Below, in pieces: positions 58,301 through 64,000 of a DNA stretch of 64,000 nt (the first letter of the stretch is position 1; every line of letters begins with the position of its first letter). The DNA is from Rhodococcus wratislaviensis (GTDB lineage: Bacteria > Actinomycetota > Actinomycetes > Mycobacteriales > Mycobacteriaceae). The notes below the pieces were generated by a model. The model was not told the origin of the DNA and searched no databases. It worked only from the letters and a program-made list of their open reading frames with translations. Location: NCBI RefSeq assembly GCF_900455735.1, contig NZ_UAUI01000028.1, forward strand, positions 124,001 through 188,000, in the 5' to 3' direction. The translations under genes and the position numbers were made by a program.

Positions 58301-58868
58301 CGGTGCACAGATCGCCGCCGAGTTGGTGCTGCCGAGGCTGGCCGCCCGTATCGGCAACGAGCGGACGAGGTTGGGGCTGTCGGCAGCCGATCCTGCGCAG
58401 CACCTGACCGAGGGCGACCCGGACACTCCCGCACCTGTGCCGGATCTGGTGGACGGGATCGTCGAGGTGACAGCAGAACTCGAGGAGGATTCGGCGATCC
58501 GGCGGCTGATGGCAGAGAAGTCGCTGCCGAGCGCGCTCGATGCCCGTGAGAGGGCAGCTGCCCTGGTAGAGCGTATAGCGACCCAGGCACGTCCCCGTGC
58601 GCTGCTGCGAGCGCGACTGTTGCACGTCGTGTCGGTTCTCGTCGCCGGTGATGAGCAGGAGGCCCTGGATGCTCTGATCCCGCTTGCCGCACAGTGCGCG
58701 CGTCTGGGCGTGATCAGGCTTCTGTGTGACGAGGGGCCGCCCATGATGCACCTTGTTGCGCGGTTGCGGGCCATTCAGACGCAACGGCCCCGGCCGTCAC
58801 GTGGGCCGGCGATCTCGGAGGAGTTCTTGTCGTCGGTATTGGCCGCGGAGGTGTCGGCGGGCGGGTAG
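55353..58868 (+). CDS. PknK-like Ser/Thr kinase with MalT-type ATPase domain, paralogue 2
   Basis: 1171 residues, the same layout as the protein at 40275-43778 and clearly its paralogue along the full length. Kinase Gly loop GRGGFG, K55, HRDVKPGN at 147-154, DFG at 167-169. ATPase Walker A APAGFGKS and Walker B VVIDDW. C-terminal helical repeats. All key catalytic residues are present in both copies. The linker between kinase and ATPase differs most. Start at ATG 55353; an upstream in-frame ATG at 55293 adds a Pro/Arg-rich leader and is less likely. Confidence 0.92.
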   Translation: MMDPDGSAPIRGAYPTLKAELEAEGFGEVEVIGRGGFGVVFRCREPSLDRVVAVKVLGSGLDEENRARFLREQRAMGQLSGHPNIVNVLRIGETRSGLPFIVMQYHQCDSLEAAIRGHGPTGWESAIRIAVKLAGALETVHRAGILHRDVKPGNILLTDYGEPQLSDFGIARIEGGFETDSGALTGSPAYTAPEVLSGESPSVASDIYGLGATLFSLITGHAAFERRSGEQIVAQFLRITAEQAPRLPSAGIPADVRAAIETAMARDPGARPCTAAEFGNLFREVERRHDLVVDEMAISTRAERPPVRSVQELATGTVSYVPTETHAASLPEAVGSSLQPPSASTKYRPPTPTRALVPRSRLAGQLRDASRRRLILIHAPAGFGKSTLAAQWRDTLISSGVAVAWLSIDSDDNNVVWFLSHLTESIRTVRPDLAAELGQILEERGNQADRYVLTTLINEIHERGELLTVVIDDWHRATDAATIAAMGFLLDHGCHHLQVLVTSRSQSGLPLSRMRVRDELVELDAAALRFDLDESREFLVDMCGLTLEQGEISDLRDSTEGWVAALQLASLSLRGRDDPAEFISHLSGRHRGIGEYLAENVLSALEPDLLEFMLATSVTERLCGDLAAVLARVDDGQALLEHIEERDLFLRALDDEREWFRYHHLFADFLRRRMQRDHPARIAELHRTASQWFAAHDLLSEAVGQALAAGDRELAADLVDARGLALIEHSQLASVLGLIDKVPRALAADRPHLQLALAWAHVLLHHDHTIVEESLRSLDACIADLPAADTTTADLRVDAALVRGVADLFGDRIDGLTELVSDCLDRQKTLRPFVLAAASNVASYEAIHRFDFDAAQRWQEWGAPFHARTTGPFTGVYGHCFSGIAANEMLRVEEAERYFRLAYGLAREAGGLHSYSTRLASAMLGDLLYERGELDEAERLLDESYQLGSEGGVVDFMLVTFGTGSRIKAIRGDITAAAQRLDDGAQIAAELVLPRLAARIGNERTRLGLSAADPAQHLTEGDPDTPAPVPDLVDGIVEVTAELEEDSAIRRLMAEKSLPSALDARERAAALVERIATQARPRALLRARLLHVVSVLVAGDEQEALDALIPLAAQCARLGVIRLLCDEGPPMMHLVARLRAIQTQRPRPSRGPAISEEFLSSVLAAEVSAGG

Positions 58869-59201
58869 TGCCTGGACCAATGGCCTGTCGAACCAGGTGG
58901 CGGCCTGTCGCATGTCTTCGAACGGGTATTCGGCGGAGAACAGCAGGTGGTCGGCTCCGACTTCCTGAATGGTGTCGAGCAGGGCGCTGCGTCGTTTGAC
59001 GAGTAGGCCGGACTTCTGGAGGACGGCGACGTGCTTCTGTACCGCAGCGAAACTCAGGTCGTACTTCGCTGCCAGTGCCGAGACGGAATGCTCGCCGGCC
59101 AGCACGCGACGCATGATGTCGCGCCTCGTTCGGTCGGACAGTGCGTGGAACAGGGCATCGGCCCGGTCCTCATGGACCCTTCCCCCTTCCACGTTATACA
59201 C
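58797..59201 (-). CDS. Chimeric ArsR-type regulator fused to amidohydrolase tail
   Basis: 134 codons in three parts. Residues 1-70 are an ArsR HTH (DALFHALSDRTRRDIMRRVL, AAKYDLSFAAVQKHVAVLQK, SGLLVKR). Residues 72-106 (ALLDTIQEVGADHLLFSAEY, PFEDMRQAATWFD) are the C-terminal motif of amidohydrolases of the gamma-resorcylate-decarboxylase type. The last ~28 residues are antisense to the kinase gene end. It looks like a deletion scar joining two genes in frame. DNA binding could survive. Divergent from the rifampin phosphotransferase gene. Confidence 0.7.
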   Translation of the reverse strand: MYNVEGGRVHEDRADALFHALSDRTRRDIMRRVLAGEHSVSALAAKYDLSFAAVQKHVAVLQKSGLLVKRRSALLDTIQEVGADHLLFSAEYPFEDMRQAATWFDRPLVQALPARRHLRGQYRRQELLRDRRPT

Positions 59202-59280
59202 GGTTGTCCGCCCTCATGAGATTCGGTTCTGTGGTCCATACTCGCCCGTAGAAATTCGTATCGACAGGTGGGGAAGCGGA

Positions 59281-61890
59281 ATGAGTTATGTGCTGGACTT
59301 CCAGGAGACCGACCGGTCGCAGGGTGCCGTCATCGGCGGCAAAGGTGCGAACCTCGCAGAACTGTCGCGCCTCGACGGCATAGATGTGCCGGACGGCGTC
59401 TGCGTGACGACGGATGCCTTCCGGAGGGTCATGGCCGATATACCGGAAATCGACGATCTGCTCGAACAGTTGTCGCACGTCGGGCCGGATGATCGAGACG
59501 TGATCCGGGTGCTGAGCGTGCAGATCCGCCGTGTGATCGAAGAGAGCGACATCCCGGACGATCTGGCGACGGAGATCGTCCGCTCGGTCACCCGGCTCGG
59601 CGAACACGCCGCCTTCGCGGTCCGGTCCAGCGCGACGGCCGAGGATCTGCCGACGGCGTCCTTCGCCGGCCAGCAGGACACGTACCTGAACATTGTGGGC
59701 GCCGTGGCGATTCTCCGGCACGTGAGCCGGTGCTGGGGTTCGCTGTTCACCGAGCGGGCGATCGCCTACCGTCTGAAGAACGGCTTCGACCACCGGAAGG
59801 TCCACATGGCCGTGGTCGTGCAGCGGATGGTGTTCCCGCAGGCGTCCGGAATCCTGTTCACCGCCGACCCCGTCACCTCCGACCGGACGGTCGCCACCGT
59901 GGACGCGGGGTTCGGGCTCGGCGAGGCACTGGTTTCCGGCCTGGTGAACGCGGACGTGTACAGGGTGCGCGACGGCGCGGTCGTCGACAAGACGGTCGCC
60001 GGCAAACAGCGCGCCGTCCGGGCGGCACCGAAAGGGGGAACGTACATACAGGAGATCGAACCGGAGTGGCAGAACCGGCCGGTGCTGACCGACGCACAGA
60101 TCGTGCGCCTTGCGCAGGTGGGGCGTGACATCGAAGCGCACTTCGGCTGCCCCCAGGACATCGAATGGTGTTTGGTCGACGATGGCTTTCTGATCGTCCA
60201 GAGCAGACCGATCACCACGCTGTTCCCGATCCCTGTGGTCGACGATGGAGAAAACCACGTGTACGTCTCCGTCGGCCACCAGCAGATGATGACCGATCCG
60301 ATGAAGCCTCTCGGGATCTCGGTGTGGCAACTGACAAGTCCGGCGCCGATGCGTGAAGCCGGTGGCCGGCTTTTCGTCGACGTCACCCAGCGTCTGGCTT
60401 CGCCCGCGAGTAGCGCAGCCCTGGTGGAGACGCTCGGCAAGTCCGATCCGCTCATCGGGGACGCGCTGCAGACCGTCCTCGACCGCGGCGACTTCATCCG
60501 GTCGTCTGCGGACGAGGTGCCCGTCGGCGCACCGGCCGGTGGTGCACCCGCCCTGATCGACCCCGATCCGGCTATCGTCGCCGAACTGATCGCAGGCAGC
60601 AAGGTTTCGCTTGCGGCCATGAAGCGCGACATCGTGACCAAGTCCGGATCGGAACTGCTCGACTTCATCGAGGCCGATATCCAGGAGCTGAGGCGAATCC
60701 TGTTCGATCCGCGCAGCGGGCAGGTGATCACGACGGCAATGGAGGCCACCGGATGGCTCAACGACCGCTTGCGGGAGTGGCTGGGCGAGAAGAACGCTGC
60801 CGACACGCTCACGCAGTCGGTTCCCCACAACGTCACTTCGGAGATGGGCCTCGCGCTTCTGGACGTCGCCGACGCGCTCCGGCCCCACCCGGACGTGGTG
60901 GCCTTTCTTCGGCACGTCGAGCACGCGGGTATCGAGGACGAGAGGTTCCTGGGCGCACTGGAGAAGCTCACGGGCGGCCCGGAGGCACGAGCGACCATCG
61001 AGGGGTACCTCGACAAGTACGGCATGCGCTGCGTCGGCGAGATCGACATCACGAGGCCGCGCTGGAGTGATCGCCCCACCACGCTCGTGCCGACGATCAT
61101 GAGCAACATCGAAAACTTCGGACCGGGCGCAGGCAAGCAGCGCTTCGAGCGCGGTCTCCGCGAGGCCGAGCAGAAAGAGAAAGAGCTGCTGGATCGCCTA
61201 CGCGCCTTGCCTGACGGGGAACGCAAGGCCGACGAGACCAAGCCCATGATCGACCGCGTCCGCACCTTTGCGGGATACCGGGAATATCCCAAGTACGCCA
61301 TGGTCGGCCGCTACTTCGCCTACAAACAGGCCCTGTTGCGCGAGGCCGGCCGTCTCGTGGAGGCACACGGGATTCGCGAGCAGGAGGACGTCTTCTACCT
61401 GACGTTCGACGAACTCCGCAAGGTCGTGGCCACACACCGACCGTGCGACCGCCTCGTGCGTGAGAGAAAGGAAGCGTTCCGCTCGTATGGGATGCTCACG
61501 CCTCCCCGGGTGCTCACATCGAATGGGGAAGCTGTCTCCGGGGAGTATCGCCGCGAAGACGTACCGGCGGAAGCGCTGGCCGGTCTACCGGTGTCCGCCG
61601 GGATCGTGGAAGGGCGGGCACGGGTTATTTCGGACATGTCGCAGGCCGACCTGGTGGCGGGTGACATCCTGGTCACTGCCTACACCGATCCGAGCTGGAC
61701 TCCCTTGTTCGTCGCCACCGACGGATTGGTCACGGAGGTAGGCGGATTGATGACCCACGGTGCGGTCATCGCGCGGGAGTACGGCGTGCCGGCGGTCGTG
61801 GGCGTGGAGAACGCCACCCGGCTGATCCGCGACGGGCAGCGAATCCGCGTGAACGGAACGGACGGGTACGTCGAGATTCTGCCCGACTAG
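59281..61890 (+). CDS. rph: Rifampin phosphotransferase
   Basis: An 869-residue PEP-synthase-like enzyme that inactivates rifamycins by ATP-dependent phosphorylation. The ATP-grasp domain starts SYVLDFQETDRSQGAVIGGK and includes AVRSSATAEDLPTASFAGQQ and VQRMVFPQASGILFTADPV. The rifampin-binding middle domain follows. The C-terminal swivelling domain carries the phosphohistidine, about His826 in GGLMTHGAVIAREYG. Length and motifs fit RPH enzymes rather than PpsA. ATG 59281 gives the family N-terminus. I did not find the rifamycin-associated inverted repeat upstream. Confidence 0.92.
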   Translation: MSYVLDFQETDRSQGAVIGGKGANLAELSRLDGIDVPDGVCVTTDAFRRVMADIPEIDDLLEQLSHVGPDDRDVIRVLSVQIRRVIEESDIPDDLATEIVRSVTRLGEHAAFAVRSSATAEDLPTASFAGQQDTYLNIVGAVAILRHVSRCWGSLFTERAIAYRLKNGFDHRKVHMAVVVQRMVFPQASGILFTADPVTSDRTVATVDAGFGLGEALVSGLVNADVYRVRDGAVVDKTVAGKQRAVRAAPKGGTYIQEIEPEWQNRPVLTDAQIVRLAQVGRDIEAHFGCPQDIEWCLVDDGFLIVQSRPITTLFPIPVVDDGENHVYVSVGHQQMMTDPMKPLGISVWQLTSPAPMREAGGRLFVDVTQRLASPASSAALVETLGKSDPLIGDALQTVLDRGDFIRSSADEVPVGAPAGGAPALIDPDPAIVAELIAGSKVSLAAMKRDIVTKSGSELLDFIEADIQELRRILFDPRSGQVITTAMEATGWLNDRLREWLGEKNAADTLTQSVPHNVTSEMGLALLDVADALRPHPDVVAFLRHVEHAGIEDERFLGALEKLTGGPEARATIEGYLDKYGMRCVGEIDITRPRWSDRPTTLVPTIMSNIENFGPGAGKQRFERGLREAEQKEKELLDRLRALPDGERKADETKPMIDRVRTFAGYREYPKYAMVGRYFAYKQALLREAGRLVEAHGIREQEDVFYLTFDELRKVVATHRPCDRLVRERKEAFRSYGMLTPPRVLTSNGEAVSGEYRREDVPAEALAGLPVSAGIVEGRARVISDMSQADLVAGDILVTAYTDPSWTPLFVATDGLVTEVGGLMTHGAVIAREYGVPAVVGVENATRLIRDGQRIRVNGTDGYVEILPD

Positions 61891-61906
61891 TTAGGAAGCC
61901 GAGCCG

Positions 61907-62086
61907 CTACCGGACACCGGGTTCCGGCACGGGATGGTGCATGGATGGATGCAGGCAGGACGGCTCCTCTTCGGATTCCGACAGGTCAAGGGACCGATAC
62001 GTATTGGCCCCGAGAACCATTCGCTGCTCGGTGCTGTACACGGCAGGGCGGTGGTCGAGCAACTCGAGTGCGGTTTTGATCGGTGT
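61907..62086 (-). pseudogene. DHFR-family remnant (possible)
   Basis: The minus frame reads TPIKTALELLDHRPAVYSTE then QRMVLGANTYRSLDL before drifting into unrelated sequence and a stop. MVLGANTYR is typical of the dihydrofolate-reductase/RibD-C family N-terminal half. No start codon and no C-terminal half. Short and tentative. Confidence 0.35.
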
Positions 62087-62295
62087 GGTGCGGGGGGAGG
62101 GTCCGGCTCAGCGTGTGCGCGTTGGTGAGTATTTCGTAGCGAAAGATTCTGTAAAGGAACGTAAGTACGGGGGGACAGGGTCACCTCCCTGATCCCTGCG
62201 GTGCGCTGACTGTGTGGTGACGAACCGGGGAGCGGATTGACACCGCCCCTCGGTGACTCGACCAGGTTGGGGCGTCGATCCGCTATCGTCTACGG

Positions 62296-63666
62296 ATGAG
62301 CGATGACGCGACTCCGTCCGGTCCAACCCGCGCTCCGACGAGCACCCGGCGGGCGGTGCTCAACACGATGAAGGGCTCGGCAGGAAACCTCGTCGAGTGG
62401 TACGACGTGTACATCTACACGGTCTTCGCCACGTACTTCGAGGCGCAATTCTTCGACGAGAACGACGCCAACTCCACGCTGTACATCTATGCGATCTTCG
62501 CGGTCACCTTCGTCATGCGACCGGTGGGGTCCTGGTTCTTCGGCCGGTTCGCCGACCGCCGTGGCCGCAAGGCGGCCCTGATGCTCAGCATCACCATCAT
62601 GTCGTCGTGCTCCTTCTTGGTGGCGGTCATGCCGACACGTGAAGTCATCGGGTATTGGGCGGCAGTGATTTTGGTCGTCGCTCGCCTGGTACAGGGATTT
62701 GCCACGGGTGGGGAGTACGGCACCTCGGCGACGTACATGTCCGAAGCGGCGACCGCGAATCGGCGCGGCTTCCTGTCGTCTTTCCAGTACGTGACCCTCG
62801 TGGGAGGTCACGTGCTCGCGCAGTTCACGCTCCTGATCGCGCTCAGCGTTCTCGATGTCGAGACGTTGAACGATTGGGGATGGCGGATCGGCTTCTTCAT
62901 CGGCGGGATCGCTGCCCTGGTCGTGCTGTGGATTCGGCGCTCGATGGACGAGTCGCTCAGCGAGTCGCATCTGAAGGCCATCCGTGCGGGGGAGGACCGG
63001 ACGGCGGGGTCCTTGACGGAGTTGTTCACCAAGCACTGGCGTCCGCTGCTGCTGGTGTTCCTCATTACCGCGGGTGGAACGGTCGCGTTCTACACCTACA
63101 GTGTCAACGCGCCGGCGATTGTGAAGTCCACCTTCGGGGCCGACCGGGCGCTGACGGCAACCTGGATCAACCTGCTGGGGCTGATCTTGCTGTTGCTGCT
63201 GCAGCCGATCGGCGGCATCATCAGCGACCGGGTCGGGCGCAAGCCGCTCCTGATCTTCTTCGGTGTGGGTGGAGTCCTCTACACCTACGTCCTGCTCACC
63301 TATCTTCCGCGGACCACCTCGCCGCTATCGGCGTTCGTGCTGGTCGCGGTCGGCTACGTCATCCTCACCGGTTACACCTCGATCAACGCGATCGTGAAGG
63401 CGGAGCTGTTCCCCGCCGACATCCGTGCCTTGGGGGTCGGACTGGGTTATGCGCTCGCGAATTCCATCTTCGGCGGTACGGCGCCGGTACTTTTCCAGGC
63501 GTCCAAATCGGCCGGTCACGTGGGCTGGTTCATCTCCTACGTGACGGTTGTGATCGGGGTCAGCTTGCTGGTCTACATCTTCGGGCTGAAGAACAAGTCG
63601 GTCACGGTGCTCGATCGCGAGCAGGGGAGCGCCTGGGGCGTGCCCGTGTCTTCGCGTCCAAGCTGA
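62296..63666 (+). CDS. MHS-family MFS transporter
   Basis: A 456-residue metabolite:H+ symporter: GSAGNLVEWYDVYIYTVFAT in helix 1, VGSWFFGRFADRRGRKAALM between helices 2 and 3, VARLVQGFATGGEYGTSATY in helix 4, then 12 helices in total. Closest in style to alpha-ketoglutarate/dicarboxylate permeases (KgtP type). Not clustered with a catabolic operon in this window. Start ATG 62296; the preceding ~200 bp are non-coding. Confidence 0.9.
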   Translation: MSDDATPSGPTRAPTSTRRAVLNTMKGSAGNLVEWYDVYIYTVFATYFEAQFFDENDANSTLYIYAIFAVTFVMRPVGSWFFGRFADRRGRKAALMLSITIMSSCSFLVAVMPTREVIGYWAAVILVVARLVQGFATGGEYGTSATYMSEAATANRRGFLSSFQYVTLVGGHVLAQFTLLIALSVLDVETLNDWGWRIGFFIGGIAALVVLWIRRSMDESLSESHLKAIRAGEDRTAGSLTELFTKHWRPLLLVFLITAGGTVAFYTYSVNAPAIVKSTFGADRALTATWINLLGLILLLLLQPIGGIISDRVGRKPLLIFFGVGGVLYTYVLLTYLPRTTSPLSAFVLVAVGYVILTGYTSINAIVKAELFPADIRALGVGLGYALANSIFGGTAPVLFQASKSAGHVGWFISYVTVVIGVSLLVYIFGLKNKSVTVLDREQGSAWGVPVSSRPS

Positions 63667-64000
63667 TCCCCGGTCAGGTTCCAGGGGAATCGGTGCCGGC
63701 ACCAGTGTGAACAGGTCAGTTTCTGGCGGGTTATGACTTCGCCGTCGGAGGTGACCGGCTCCGGTCTGGCGGGCGACCGGCATGCCGGTCGTATAGTCGC
63801 GACGACCTGGCCACCCTGGTGATCGACGAGGGGGACGGCGCGGTCGACGACCTCGACCGCTACTCTGCTGCCGCATAGGGCGACACGGTCGTCAACTACC
63901 TGAGAGTCATTGTCCGGGATCGGGTCGTGCCTGCAGCGCCGGCGCGGCGGCGGCAAGCAGCGCGTCGCGGTCTCGGTTCAACGGGGGATAGATGCGTCGG
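63667..64000. other. Right edge, no supported gene
   Basis: 334 bp after the MHS gene. Frames on both strands are open in places (for example minus DSQVVDDRVALCGSRVAVEV), but no start or family can be supported. A gene may continue beyond the window. Confidence 0.3.

Noticed and set aside
59202-59280. Rifamycin-associated element upstream of rph
   Set aside because: No GGGGCTTGC-type inverted repeat found in the 79-bp gap.
59194-61301. Two long minus frames over rph
   Set aside because: Antisense to the rifampin phosphotransferase coding sequence.
1-64000. CRISPR arrays, rRNA or tRNA genes, complete IS elements, prophage
   Set aside because: No regularly spaced repeats, no cloverleaf-like or rRNA sequence recognised, and only fragments of transposases.

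Overview
The window is high-G+C DNA with GTG starts, GTGA/ATGA gene overlaps and many catabolic operons. Together with PknK-type kinases, a rifampin phosphotransferase and MHS-type transporters this points to a mycolic-acid actinomycete, most likely Rhodococcus or a near relative. That assignment is an inference from gene style; there is no rRNA or other marker gene here.

Region 1 (1-23 kb) is mainly acyl-CoA catabolism. A VOC protein and a PPOX-type flavoprotein come first. A minus-strand operon follows (2290-7046: CoA ligase, enoyl-CoA hydratase, two acyl-CoA dehydrogenases), with a divergent FadR/GntR regulator and an MHS transporter. Two copies of one operator-like motif lie in front of the ligase/regulator pair and in front of the transporter. 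A valine-type degradation block spans 11494-20560: isobutyryl-CoA dehydrogenase, 3-hydroxyisobutyryl-CoA hydrolase and enoyl-CoA hydratase in one operon; 3-hydroxyisobutyrate dehydrogenase, adenylate kinase, aldehyde dehydrogenase and CoA-transferase in another; MarR and LysR regulators between them. A SNF2-like helicase with a small partner and a Tat-exported Rieske protein follow.

Region 2 (24.5-39.5 kb) is the centrepiece: a two-armed biosynthetic gene cluster that I read as a hydrazine (N-N bond) natural-product pathway. It encodes a lysine/ornithine N-hydroxylase, a stand-alone cupin, a methionyl-tRNA-synthetase-like enzyme and a saccharopine-dehydrogenase-like oxidoreductase. These are the parts of the lysine-dependent hydrazine-forming machinery known from s56-p1 and triacsin. 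Also present are a KamA-family radical-SAM aminomutase, a luciferase-like monooxygenase, a free adenylation domain, a carrier protein, two ATP-grasp ligases, a FemAB/GNAT-like acyltransferase, a type II thioesterase and an MFS exporter. There is no condensation domain and no pathway-specific regulator. The expected product is a small hydrazine-, azo- or azoxy-containing amide or pseudopeptide. The cluster is bordered by decayed IS and gene remnants.

Region 3 (39.5-64 kb) is accessory. It holds two PknK-like kinase/ATPase paralogues in opposite orientation, a toxin-antitoxin-like excisionase/PIN pair, a 24-codon mini-gene with a strong ribosome site and perfect terminator, exported and membrane proteins of unknown role, an SDR/SnoaL pair, a LysR-muconolactone-isomerase-like-MFS group, an ArsR gene fused to an amidohydrolase tail, a rifampin phosphotransferase and a second MHS transporter. 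Gene fragments (IS6, IS3, GNAT, TerD, scramblase, DHFR-like) are scattered through the accessory parts and show repeated insertion and decay.
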